This document shows positions 52,890 through 64,000 of a DNA stretch of 64,000 nucleotides, one piece after another. Position 1 is the stretch's first letter. Every line of letters starts with the position of its first letter. A model generated the notes under the pieces. That model was not told where the DNA came from. It made no database searches and saw only the letters and a program-made list of their open reading frames with translations. Source of the stretch: Sphagnum compactum (taxonomy: Eukaryota; Bryophyta; Sphagnopsida; Sphagnales); contig OZ234497.1 of assembly GCA_965153455.1 (NCBI GenBank), forward strand, positions 17,539,872 through 17,603,871. The letters are read 5' to 3'. The translations under genes were made by a program, and so were the position numbers.

Positions 52890-55800
52890 ATGAGGGGAGG
52901 CTCAGGATTTCCACTCTGCTGCTGCTGCTGCTCCTCCTCCTCCTCCTCCTCCTCCTCCTCCTCCTTCTCTACACCACTGTCTTCTCGACCAGCAACTGCT
53001 GCAATCCTCCTTCGTGTTGAATTGTCCCCACAACATCTCTTACATCGTCCAAGACAACTCACCAACAACAAACTCTTTGAAGAATCTCACTGTCAGCGGC
53101 AGTGGAGCTTTATCTCCACATCCTCTTCCAACTCTTTCTCTTCAAAGAGTTTGTGTGTATCCCTCCTGAGCAGCAGCCCACCCTTTGAACAACAGCAGTC
53201 AAAACACAATTCTAGAATCGGTTGTCTGCTCAGAAGCAACAACAACAATCACACCCAATCATCCACAGTATGGAGAAATATGACAAAAATATTAGGTTTG
53301 CAAAACAGGAGAACATGCTCTTCTTGCACAAGTACTGATCAAGGTTTATCGATACCAGAAAAAGAAGAAGACGACATTGAGGACAAGGACAAGGAGGTCA
53401 GTTCCATGTCTCGCTTGCTCTTTTGAAATGCAGATGATGATGTGCACATCATGCACTTGTCTGTGGACAAGAGAATCTCTAGTCAATCAGGATGATGATG
53501 CTGGTGGTGGTCAGTGGTAACAAATTCACATTCTTCTCATCCTGTTTCTCTTCTCGTTTTGGTTAGATGCAGATGGATGACAGCAGCAGCAGCAGTGCCA
53601 CCACTGGGAGCTTTACAGTTGAGGATGCACTCAAGGAGGTGGGGTTTGGGCCGTATCAAGGATGGTTGTTGGCATATGCCGGGATGTCATGGGTGGCAGA
53701 AGCCATGGAGATGATGTTGCTTTCCTTTGTGGGACCAGCAGTTCAAACTGAATGGGGTTTATCTTCCCAGCAAGAGAGCTTGATAGCCAGCATTGTGTTT
53801 GTGGGCATGATGATTGGAGCTTACTCCTGGGGCATTTTATCTGACCTGAAAGGCAGAAGGTAAAAATTCTCTCTACTACTTCAAAGTCTCATTTGCATAT
53901 CACTTGCAGCGATGACCCAATTCATGCAATTCCCTGATCTATGTTGATTCGAACTGCTGGAAGAAGAAAACAGTACAGAAGAGAACTGATTCATGAAGAA
54001 TTTTCTGCTGTTTTTTTTCCCCTAGGTTTGGGTTTTTTGCGACGGCAGTATTGACATTCGTGGCAGGCTTAGCGAGCGCAGCATCACCAAACTACTTGTC
54101 ACTGTTGCTGTTGCGGGGATTCGTTGGTATTGGACTCGGTGGTGGCCCTGTCATCTCAGCATGGTTTATGGAGTTTGTTCCCTCTGCAAATCGTGGGCTT
54201 TGGATGGTGATCATCTCACTTTTCTGGACACTGGGATCAATTGCCGAGGCTTCACTTGCGTGGGTAATGAATGATGTCTTTACACCTCGCTTGTGCTCTT
54301 GTGCTGCACCTTTATGCTGTTCTTCACATCTTCCTGAACATGCACGAGGCTGAACAAATGGTCTTACCAGATAGAAAAATTTGCATAGTCTCTCCTGAAC
54401 TTATTTTTGCATCTGAATTTGTGGCAGTGGACAATTACAATTGATGCAGGTTGTGATGCCAAGTTTGGGCTGGCGATGGCTTCTAAGCCTATCATCAGTT
54501 CCACTGGCTGTTTTGCTCCTGTTTTACAAGTTTGTGCCTGAGTCACCAAGATACTTAGCAGCTCAAGGTGAAACAACAAGTGCAGTCAACATACTGCAAC
54601 AAATGGCAAGGATGAATCAAAGGTCACTTCCCCTTGGAAGGCTAGTAGTAGTTGGGTCAGAGGAGGAGTTGCGGAGAATATCAGTAGCTCGGCAGCAGCA
54701 GCAGGCAACTCAGAAAGTGATGACAGAAGAAGAAGAAGAAGAAGAGAAGATTCAGTTTTTGTTGCTTGTGGAGGACAAAGGGCCACTGGTGCTGCCTCAG
54801 CAAGTAAATAAAGAAACAACACCCATTGGTGGTGTATTATCCAGTTTTACCACTCTGCTGTCACCACCGCTCATCTCATCCACAATCCTTCTTTGGTCTG
54901 TTTTCTTCGCCAATGCATTCACATATTATGGACTTGTGTTACTCACGTCACAGCTGAGTGGTCAAGGAGGTGGGTGTGACACTGATTTGGTCGCCTCCTC
55001 CACAGCTGTCGCCTCCACCAGCAACAACACCCAGCTCTACAGAGACGTTTTTGTTTCAAGTATTGGAGGTAGGTTCTTCTTCAACTGGGTTAACCAGCTT
55101 CATAAGAATGATGATGTTTTACATGAAGAAACAGGTGACATTGTTGATGGAATCGAGCATTTTCTGCACATGATGTTTCTGCCACTGGATTTCTGTGATG
55201 AAGTTTCTGAAGTCAAAAAGAGCTGAAAGTTAGAAACGGTCATGGGTCTCATGTGGAATGTCTGACTGTTGTACGCAAATTCAGGCTTTTGGGAAAGGGT
55301 GGGTGAGTGATTGGGGGGCTAAGTTTGTTGTTGTTTGTGTCTGTGAGCAGAGCTTCCAGGATTAGCTGTAGCTGCGGCAATTGTGGACAAACTTGGGAGG
55401 AAATGGTCAATGGCTGCACTATTTGGGATGTGTGGTGTCTTTCTTCTCCCCTTAGTTCATCCGCAGCCTGAGAATCTCACCATTTTTTTTCTTTTTGGAG
55501 GTCGTGCATGCATCATGGGTGCCTTCACAGTCCTCTATATCTATGCCCCTGAGGTATGAAATCCAAAGCCCTCTCTTTTGTCGAGAGATGATTGCAGTGA
55601 TCTAGGTCTCTTGGTTATGATAAAGAGTATCTGTAACCATGATCATCTTAAGGATCAGAGTCTTAAATCCACCTGCCACCCAATATCTTCTGTTTGTGCT
55701 TTGTATGTGGCAGATATATCCAACAAGTACACGGTCAACAGGATTGGGAATTGCAAATTCATTTGCTCGAGTGGGAGGGATAGTGTGCCCATTGGTGGCC

Positions 55801-55959
55801 GTGGATTTAGTCAGGAGTTGTCAACAGGGATTGGCAGTATCAGTGTTTGCAGGAGTGCCACTCCTCGCTGCTGTTGCTGTCTTGTTCTTTCCCATGGAAA
55901 CCAGAGGCCAACCCTTATCTGATGTAGTGGACCGTAGTCCGGCTGTGGGGCGCAAGTAG
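52890..55959 (+). CDS. OCT7: NiaP/OCT7-type MFS transporter (nicotinate or organic cation)
   Basis: The core exons are 53567-53859, 54026-54263, 54450-55068, 55351-55553 and 55714-55959, giving 532 aa from the ATG at 53567. The protein is an SV2/NiaP-like major facilitator: FTVEDALKEVGFGPYQGWLL, the loop 2-3 motif (GILSDLKGRR), FVPSANRG, PESPRYLA, and LPGLAVAAAIVDKLGRKWSM, with about twelve membrane helices. Arabidopsis At3g13050 (OCT7/NiaP) transports nicotinate; the substrate here is inferred. A poly-Gln, Glu-rich central loop (about 54690-54760) is lineage-specific. An upstream exon, 52890-53396, is open throughout, ends at a GAG/GTCAGT donor and joins in phase 0. It would add 169 Ser-rich residues resembling a plastid transit peptide. 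If unused, the start is 53567. The given start includes it. Confidence 0.9.
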
Positions 55960-57720
55960 CTCTCTCTCTCTTGTTTCCAATGCTGCTCAAGCAAATGCCA
56001 AGTGCTTCAAGAGTATTGGGTGCCTTGAAGTTCCATGGAGGATGCAAGATGAGGCTTTCTTCAATTGGTGATGCAATGGAGCATTCCTTGATTGGGTGGC
56101 CTGGAAATACTGTCACAACAAGCTCCTCCAACCAGACTGACACTGGCATGAACTGGTGATTCTGTGGTCTAGTACTCATGTAGTGCAGACTGTTGTACTT
56201 TGGATCGATGTTGACAGTCAACACAATTCTCAGATCAAGCAAGCTCAGATGGGTTGATTGATTCATGAGTGTATTGTTGTTGTTGTAAATTTTGTCTATT
56301 TTCTGATCAGATCTCCAAGAGCTTGGATACAGTTGAATGCACATCTTCCTCTTCTTCATCTTCTCTGCAGTTCTTCACTACATTGGTTCATTGCATGATC
56401 CACAACAATACACAAGTTTTGGATACCCGTCCATCTTGTCTTCCCTTTGGGATTGAAAGCTGCTGGGTGTGTAGGCTTTGGTGGTCTTTTCCTTGCCAAA
56501 GATTCTTTCTTGTCTTCAGCAACTCTTGTATTCACTGGATTGCTGTTTGCTTTGATTTATGACAGGCTTATCTTCTTGATCATCTCAAATCTGTTGTGAC
56601 TTGAATCACAATTCTTGTCATTTTCAGACTTCTAACTTCAGATTGTATGATGAAATACTGGCAGAAGAATTCCTCATTTTGGGTAGAGAGAGTTTTTACA
56701 TATAGTGAAGGATTTGTTCCAGACTGTTGCTAACAAGGTTAATCTCTATCTTTGATTTCCTTGTTAATCTTGGAAAACCCAGTCAGTCACAGCAGGAGGC
56801 TTGCAGGAGATCCCAAGAATCACTATGCTGTTTTGCGAGGACCTCTTCAGATCATGCAATTGGAAATCCAGCTTCCTTCCTTTTCAACAAGCTCTCCCAA
56901 TGTTCTGCTGTAGCAACAAGATGTGTGAAACTGGTGGTCTGAAGTTGTAATGATTAGGTTTTGAGATTCTGCATTGAGATTTCTTTTAGCTTCCTTGCAA
57001 AAGACAGAAATTGAATGTGAACAGTTTGCACTGGGGTACGGGTGATTGCAGTCTTCTTCTTCTTCTCCTTCTTGTAAAAGCTGTTGTATCTTCAGAGGAA
57101 TTTTCCAAGGAACGATGAAATCAAGGGATCTACATTGACAACAAAATGTGCATCAGCCTTGATTGCAGGAGATTCAAATGCAATCAGAAAGCTTGCTAGC
57201 ATCTTACAACAACTCTCATCATCATGGTGTCTCTGCTGTTGATTAGATGGGTGCTGCACATGTGGCAAATTACATTCCACACAAGAAGAACATCATCGTC
57301 AGCATCAGTGGCAGCAGTGGCATCACGCTGACATTCAGGAGACTCTATTGTTCCCCATGTATTCGACCCAATACATGAATGATCTCGATATGCATGCAAG
57401 GAGTATGCAACCACCAAACGCATCAAGGATAACCCATCATCAAGACTACAGCAGCATCACGGATTTGGATTGACACCCATGTGGAAGAGCACCACTGCTG
57501 CTGCAGGCCAAAGCAGAATGTGAGGAGGCAACAAGCTTCACTTGGTTCATGGAGCCCATAAGAATCAATGTGTAAGGCAATCTTCTTTTTGTTCTTCACA
57601 TCCTCTGAAAAATCTTCCTTTTTCCAGACTTTGTGTGTGTAAAAGAACTTTGCATAATCAACATGAGATTCTTTTTCTTTAGGTTCTTGCAGCAGATAAT
57701 CAGAGCACACAGTTTGCTGA
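55960..57720. other. Intergenic region, 3' flank of transporter
   Basis: This contains the transporter's 3' UTR and then mixed-composition sequence with no recognised gene. A plus-strand frame at about 57090-57235 is open and follows a TTCAGAG acceptor-like site. A minus-strand frame at 57423-57710 has 95 codons. Neither shows a domain, and I could not find an N-terminal exon for the protease pseudogene here. Confidence 0.45.
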
Positions 57721-58691
57721 TGCTTCTTGGGTCTGGCTTTTGTATAGGGCTTATTACATCAAGGTGCCAATTGGGAAGCAGGCTACCAACTACAAACTTC
57801 TTGTAGACATGGGCAGCGACACCACTTGGCTCTTTTGTCAATTTGTGCATGGTGGTAATGCTGAACCACAACCACAAATATCCATAAAATCCCTTCATCA
57901 TCATCCTCATCCTCATCATCTCTCTGCATTTTCTGCATATCCATTTCTTCACATGTTGTAGTTGTTTACTTGAATGTGTGAACAATCACCCCTCTGTTGT
58001 GTATTAGCTTTTTTGTCTCTCAGATTTGTATTCTAGCTTTGTCAAGTAAAAAAAGGGGGCAATTGAAGAGCAGTTCCTTTGTGTTTATTTAGTGGTTTTT
58101 TTGTTGTTGTTTCTTGCAGGGACCTCATGGAGGTTACAAACCACATAAGGACAGGTTTGTTCACAATATTTAATCACTTCAAGAATATCATGCATGTTAT
58201 GGTAATTATCTATGTGCATCAATCTTATATGCTGGAGGCATCAAAACCAAATTATCACTTGTCCACAATGATATGAAATTCAGGAAGATTAATAAGAAAG
58301 CTCATTTGGTGCCTGATGTTTGGATGAGTTTTTCATTTCTGGGTTTTTCCTTGTTCTGATTACTTCCAAATGTCAAACCACAACACAAAGCATACCCACA
58401 TAGTTGTGGGTACCATTCTCAGGGACCAATTGATATGCTGTCTGCAGCAGTTGATGGATTACTGAGATTGAGCATCTCAGCTTTATCAATTCCAGTACAA
58501 CTGGCATCGAGAAGCTTCAAACATGCGTTTGATCACTTTATCAATTATTGCCATGGACAATTTGTTGGGAGTGTCAGCTACCTTTTCATGGGCGTTGAGC
58601 CAATTGCTACGCAAGCCAATATGAAATGGATCAAAATGTTCACTGTCTGCCAAGACAGAAGGGTATCTTATACATATGTATATAAGGGTAT

Positions 58692-58727
58692 TGTGTGTGT
58701 GTGTGTGTGTGAGTGTGTGTGTGTGTA
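58692..58727. repeat. GT microsatellite
   Basis: About eighteen TG units with one GA interruption, immediately after the last protease-like residues of the middle block of the pseudogene. Confidence 0.9.
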
Positions 58728-59402
58728 TAAACTCCTGCTTTTTTCTTTCAAATACTGAAACCAACCCAGTATCTTAAATCTATGGTAAGCTGATGATGAT
58801 GCACCCACCATATACTACTGCAATGTGCCTAACCAGGAAATAAGAACCCCAGTAATCACATAACAAAGCAACAACAATGTCAATTGCTAGTTCAATTGCT
58901 ACTGATCTGATTTTATGTCAACTTTGTTTGGGAATTTCTTTGTGTCAGAGAAGGGACTGTATTTGTTCTTGGATCACAGAAGGATGTCAAGTGATAGTAG
59001 TGGCAAATATTGGAGTATTCTTGGAGGTAAGGTTTTTTCCTTGTTTGTCTCTTTTGTATTTTGAAGGTCTCATAGGTCTCATTATATATTTTAATGTGTT
59101 TCATGATGTTGTGAGATTTATCTCTTATTGTAGCTTTGATTTTGTTGTGTGTGCTTTTGAAATCGTAGTTTGCTGGAAACACAGGAGAGATGTTGAAAAC
59201 CAGAATTTCAGGTTTGGTTTGTAGAAGCTTTCATCATCTCTCATGCCTTGCCTTGCCTTCCTTTGCTTTGCTGTGTGTCAAGTAACCTTACTTTGAAGCG
59301 TCTCAGGTTCTGCCTGGTCTTTTAAAGACTGATTAGAGTTTTTTACAAAACATTTCTTGTATGATTTTGAGAGCTTGCAAAATGGGGTTGTGTTGGGTTT
59401 GT

Positions 59403-59427
59403 GGGGGGGGGGGGGGGGGGGGGGGGG
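59403..59427. repeat. Uninterrupted G25 tract
   Basis: Twenty-five consecutive G residues on the plus strand, inside the protease pseudogene, just before a CTGCCAG acceptor-like site at 59439-59445. Such a run can form G-quadruplexes and is prone to length change and sequencing or assembly error. Confidence 0.9.
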
Positions 59428-59664
59428 TTCTGGGTTGCTGCCAGCCTCAGCACACTTCAAGGTCATTCTGTTGCATATGACTTTGTGAAGAATCAGAAGG
59501 GCCTGGTTGAAAACTCCCCAATTGTGATATTGGCAAACTTGAGAAGGACATCAGAAAAAAATTTCACAAACATGATACAAAATATTATCAGCAAAAAACC
59601 CAAACAAGGAAAAACAAAGGGGCCACTAGCAATCCATGGAAAAAGAGTTGCAAGAGTCACATGA

Positions 59665-62394
59665 ATCCAGCGCAGGGGGAGAACAGATGTAGCATGGGTT
59701 TAATGCATGTTTCATTACTCAGGCCTCCTACCCATCATGAGCTTCACTGCAGCTCAGCTGTTTTCCTTTTTTGAAGAAGTCTAGTAGTCACAAGCAACTA
59801 GGTGAGTTTTGCATTTTGATGGATTTGCAAAATCAAGTTGTAATTCTTCTTCTTCTTCTTCTTCTTCATCTTCATTGCCAGACTGAGAAACTGGCTTTTG
59901 TTTCTAGGAAAAACAGTTTTGAACCACAGTCTTTGATTTATGAGCTTCCTCTTCTTCATGTGGAATACCGAACTATTCCATCAATTTCCAATCTTGGAGA
60001 ATTCTACTTACAAAACTCCCTTTGTGAAGAAGAAGAAGAAGAAGAAGAAGAAGACTAAGTTCCTTGCCATGTTCTACTCACTTTTGTGAAATCTAAGAAG
60101 ATGTTCTTGTTGGGTTCTTCTCACTTTTGTGAAGAAGTGAAGAAGAAGAAGTTTCTTTTGCTGAGTTCTACTCACTTTTGCAAACAACTTCTTTGTCACT
60201 CTTGTAGACTCTCAATCTGCTCTTGAAATTCAATCTTCAATTTGAAGCAAATTTAGATTGAATCTACAACAAAATAAATTGATTGCTTTTGATTGTCCCC
60301 AAAAATCTTCTTTAAGGATTTTTTTTAAATTCTTATTTTTTAAAATAATTTTTAAATTGAAGATTCTTCGAGTGTAGGTTTGAGCCCAATTCTTCTCATT
60401 ATTAAATCATGTGGGTTTGGGTTTTATAATTTTTTTAAAATTCAAGAAAATTTGGGGCCTATTTCAAAAATCAAGTTCAATTTCATGTACACATTACACA
60501 CTCTTCTTGTATGCTAGATATTGTATACGTATAAATTTTTTATAATAAATTAAAACCGATGTCTATATAGGTACAGAGTTCAACAACTAATACAAATAAA
60601 TATTTAACTTAGTTGAACTTACTAGTCAACTTTTCAAATAAATAAATAAATAAATAAATTCCCTACTTAAAGAACTTGCCTTTTTTTTTTTTTCAAAGTG
60701 ATTTTTAAGAATTTTGGTTTTGGGTCCAAATCTAGCAAAAGATTAGATGCATAGTTTGGTTTTTATGTTGAATTTCTAACAAAAAGGTGTGAGCTTGGTC
60801 TAGGTCACAAAAAATTTGACCTCGAATCCCTAGTTTTAACCATTGTTGGATCGTTATGTGCTTCAACCCATACTTGACCAAATCTTTATTTAAAAATTGC
60901 ATATAATCAAGCTCGTAGGGCATAGGGTTTTGTTCTAAATTTGAAAAACTAAACCCTTTGAGAATGCACATATATCTATCTTTTATTAACATTTGGGTAT
61001 ACATAATATGTATGAATATGTGATATTGCCCTTCAAACATCAACTCAAATATGCATATCAACAAAAACCAACATAGACCAAGGAAAATCAACAAATGGTC
61101 ACATATTTTGACAAAACCACATTGAAAATTATTAATGACACATATATGGTGTGAAAGTCCTCATTCAAGTTGAAAAATTATTATGCACATATGAGCAATT
61201 GTAATCTATCATTTCAAATTTTACACTACTAATGTTACATTATTTATTAACCATCTGCATTATGTACATTTGAGTTGCAATTCAATTGTAATTCATCTTC
61301 CTTCACATCTTTCCTTGCAATGTCCTTGAATTGTTTTCAATTGTACATTATGGCAAAGTGTGTTTTTAACTAACAACTACCTACCTCAAACATACACACG
61401 TAAAACAACAAAACCATATGACAAAAAATCAAATAATAACATAAAGACTCAAAGCATATTCATTGGACAAACATGATCTGATCACATGACACCAATCAAA
61501 ACAATGCCATAATTCATATCATACTCATTGCAAACAATAAGAATTGGACTTACTAATATGTATTGATTTATTAATTGATTAAAATCTTATAACATTGAAA
61601 CCTAAAACCTAACCACAAAGAAAAAATGCACATGGTCGATTGCACAAAGACATTTGACCAAAGCAAAACTAACAAACAAACTACAACAAAAAAAACCTAA
61701 CACAAATAACCCAAATAATTTTCCCATTGCCATTTATTTAAAAATGATAAAAAAAATATTAAGACATATGATCCAAAACAAAACAAACTAAATGACAGTA
61801 AGGAAATCCAACACAAACAACTCAAAAAGTTCCATCGCCCATTAAATATGACACTTACAATTAGTTGTCAATTATGATCCCCATTGATACTACTAGTTGA
61901 GCCATTATGTTGGCATTATAAAATAATTATTATGACATTTAAAATATTAAAAAAATTCATTTTTCTACACTCTTTTGAACCCCTTCAAAACTCTAGGTAT
62001 AATTTTTATGTTTTTTTTAATGTGCCAACTTTGGAACAAATTTTGTTGTTTGAAACCTTTACCTTGTTAATGTAGCATCAACATCCAATAATCATCTTAC
62101 AGAGCGAATTTTTACATTCATGATCCTTTTATAGCATTAATGTTTAGCAATCCTCCAGTTTTTATTGTTTGATTCGATGCAAGCTTCAAACACTAATGTC
62201 ATGGTGCATTCAGGAAAAACGTCTTTAATTTCTCACACAAATTTTACATGTGATTCCCTAAAAAGAACTTTAAAAGATAAAAATAAAAACATAATGAGTA
62301 TGAATTGGTTTATCATGAATAATAAAAATTGATGGCATCTTTGAAATCTAGGGTCTTTTTGAAATTAATAACTTTGGATGCAAATTGGATCTTC
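59665..62394. other. Intergenic, triplet repeats then AT-rich DNA
   Basis: A (TTC)8 run lies at 59844-59867 and a (GAA)9 run at 60026-60052, in one 95-codon plus frame (59771-60058) that has no domain. Imperfect repeats of TTCTACTCACTTTTGTGAA follow at 60060-60180. From 60.3 kb the DNA is AT-rich with no supported gene; a 120-codon minus frame at 60732-61094 looks fortuitous. Confidence 0.55.
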
Positions 62395-63200
62395 AATTTC
62401 TAAGGGCAAGAAAAGGTATCTTTGCAAGTTTTAGCCCATTCTTGTCTACCCTTTTCCATTTTTTTTCGTGTCTAAGTAATAGAAGACTATGCATCCTTGA
62501 TGGAAACCTCTCTCATCTCATCACAAACTTTCACATCATTAATGACATATTGACAACATTTGGACATGGCATGCACATAACAAGTAACTAAATATGGCTA
62601 TTTTATCATTAGTGGAACACATGAAACTATGTTTGTTAAAGTAGTTGTGAGTGTGTTCAAGTTGGCACCTTTGTTTTTCACATGTGTGACAACCTTGTCA
62701 CATAGTCCAAAACAAGCAAACAACTCTTTCAATTGTTTAGCAATGGCAATATTTGAAATTTTGTCCACCCGCAACTAGGGACTGTTAATGTACTTATGGT
62801 AGTAAAAAGTAAATGGATAGTTGTTGAATTATTTTTAATGCCGATGTAATTAAGGACTATCCATATAATTTAAGTGTTATGAAAGGAAGGTAAACAAGAA
62901 AAATAATCTTTACTTTGAAGGTGTTTGAAATGATGTCATGTGGCGCTTTAAAATTTTAGATTGCGTTTTGAGCCGTCAAGCGTACCTCCACTAAAGATGC
63001 CTACTATAACATGACATGGTTTCCATTGTTTGTTAATATAATTAACCATCAAAGTTAAAATGTTAGACCCGCCTTGTGGACATTTTGAAATCAAATGTGG
63101 CACTGATTGTAATGGTTTCAACATGAGTAGGGAACACATGCCATTCAATGGCCTTATTGATCATGTTAGGGATTACTTCATTAGAAAAATATTGTTTACT
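62395..63200 (-). mobile_element. Decayed hAT-type transposase fragment
   Basis: Read on the minus strand, the segments follow the order of plant hAT/BED-type transposases. NEVIPNMINKAIEWHVFPTH and ATFDFKMS (about 63180-63080) come first, then after a frame change NILTLMVNYINKQWKPCHVI and VGIF (about 63075-62985). AKQLKELFACFGLCDKVVTH, KGANLNTLT and TNIVSCVPLM (about 62755-62615) follow, and then YVHAMSKCCQYVINDVKVCD (about 62575-62515). Homologous blocks in the family read TFDLWMS, LVVNFLxxxWEPxHVTIGLF, KVIAYVKDEGxNLNTLT and GHAMSKCCQY. Frame changes and stops (one after PLMIK) show that it is dead. Terminal inverted repeats and target-site duplications were not located, so the ends are approximate. 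Confidence 0.75.
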
Positions 63201-64000
63201 TGGAAACATAACCCAATTGTATTGTCAAAGGACTAGCTTTTTAAGCCATACATCTTTAATGGAATTCAAATGTGATATCTTTTATTGATGTACAAAGTGA
63301 AAACTTCAACAAATTGTTCTTGAGAAGGGTCATATTTTCTTTAAGGAAGCGCACTACCAAAGAAATCAACAATGGAATTTATTGTTGGTTTTTTCTTTTA
63401 TAGAAGGTTGGCAAATATTGGTAGTAACATTGGCAACATTCTCTTTTGTTTTGTAAATATTCAACACATCATAATGTTAAAAAATGACATGACTGTTCAT
63501 GGCAACTATGCCATGGTCTTTATTACACATTATAAGGTCTTTCCAATCTTGAATGTCTTTACTTTTACTCTGTTTTTCAATTGTTTTCTTAGTGGACAAA
63601 ATGGCACACAATGCACCACATTTGTTGAGATTTAAAAAAGTTTACAACAATAGATGAATCATTAAGTCTAAAGAAAAATCACATACCTGTTGTTTGATAA
63701 AAAATAAACCAAAACTTTTGGTTCACTTATAATTGGAGAAGTTGATGTTGTTGTCATGCTTGTGCTTCAACTTGTAAAATCTCTTCCTCCATATCTCTTT
63801 CTCCAATCAACTCATTAATACATTCAGATTTAACTCCGCCATCATCATTCCTTGCCACCCTTCTAATAACAGTTGCATCATTATGATCAATAATTGATTA
63901 AGCTAACCTTGAAATTCTTCTCACTCTTACAATACTTGCAACACCCCAATTGAAATCCATTTTGTAGCAATAGAATAATGAAAACATAACTAGGAAAAGG
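63201..64000. other. AT-rich end of window, probable upstream part of the same transposon
   Basis: This continues the strand-wise upstream side of the hAT remnant, and may contain its N-terminal part in a more decayed state. An 87-codon plus frame (63372-63635) is hydrophobic and unassigned. Nothing else is recognisable before the window edge. Confidence 0.4.

Larger units (their letters stand above)
57721..59560 (+). pseudogene. Broken A1-type aspartyl protease (ASP1-like)
   Basis: Pieces follow the order of plant ASP1/nucellin-like proteases. At 57745 AYYIKVPIGKQATNYKLLVD is followed by MGSDTTWLFC, where the family has D-T-G-SDLTWLQC; the catalytic Thr is Met. After a TTGCAG acceptor at 58120 comes GPHGGYKPHKDRFVHNI (family GPHPLYKPxK). 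An in-frame TAA follows, and the same frame then resumes with a C-Y-G-N and YAGGIK segment. From about 58385, SCGYHSQG, AVDGLLRLSISALSIPVQLA and SYLFMGVEP match GYDQQG, DGILGLS and GYMFLGDD. A later block, SVAYDFVKNQKGLVENS near 59475, fits the C-terminal strand. The second catalytic motif (D[TS]G) was not found. The stop, the altered motif and a GT microsatellite cutting in at 58692 indicate decay. Confidence 0.72.

Overview
This window is nuclear DNA from a land plant. The evidence is spliceosomal genes with up to 22 exons, a plant-type receptor kinase, a nucleus-encoded Ycf20-like plastid protein, plant-type homologues of DEAH9, Peter Pan and NiaP/OCT7, and a few TTTAGGG-type telomere-like units. 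Gene-bearing stretches have mixed composition and are separated by AT-rich deserts with decayed transposons and tandem repeats. I cannot name the species. A non-seed plant is only a guess. No tRNA, rRNA, CRISPR array or bacterial-style operon is visible. Exon models were made by hand from reading frame, GT/GC-AG sites, intron phase and remembered family conservation; no alignment was run.

Layout. 0-6 kb: a C-terminal exon of an alpha/beta hydrolase (-), a miRNA-precursor-like hairpin (2791-2865), a Ycf20/DUF565 exon (-) and an orphan exon-like block. 6-10.4 kb: AT-rich, no gene found. 10.4-21.8 kb: a complete 18-exon LRR receptor kinase (-, 899 aa). Its upstream region carries a long inverted repeat and two tandem repeat arrays (22.2-23.1 kb). 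23-28 kb: AT-rich, with a third tandem array. 28-38.2 kb: a head-to-head pair, an NDUFAF6-like squalene/phytoene-synthase-fold protein (-, 10 exons, 296 aa) and the spliceosomal helicase DEAH9/DHX35 (+, 22 exons, 702 aa). Their start codons are about 510 bp apart and the gap is filled by duplicated sequence. 38.2-46 kb: AT-rich desert. 46-48.9 kb: unassigned, with a short perfect inverted repeat and a 68-bp tandem duplication. 48.9-56 kb: a second head-to-head pair, the ribosome-biogenesis Brix protein PPAN (-, 7 exons, 515 aa) and a NiaP/OCT7-type MFS transporter (+), whose open 5' exon would add a plastid-transit-like extension. 57.7-59.6 kb: a broken A1 aspartyl protease. 60-64 kb: AT-rich, with a decayed hAT-type transposase.

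The genes do not form one pathway. They are mostly housekeeping: splicing, ribosome assembly, probable complex I assembly, plastid function and vitamin transport, plus one surface receptor kinase. The points most worth a second look are the hairpin at 2791-2865, the three apparent GC-AG introns within DEAH9, the transit-like extension of the NiaP transporter, and the repeat-built shared promoter of the NDUFAF6-like/DEAH9 pair.
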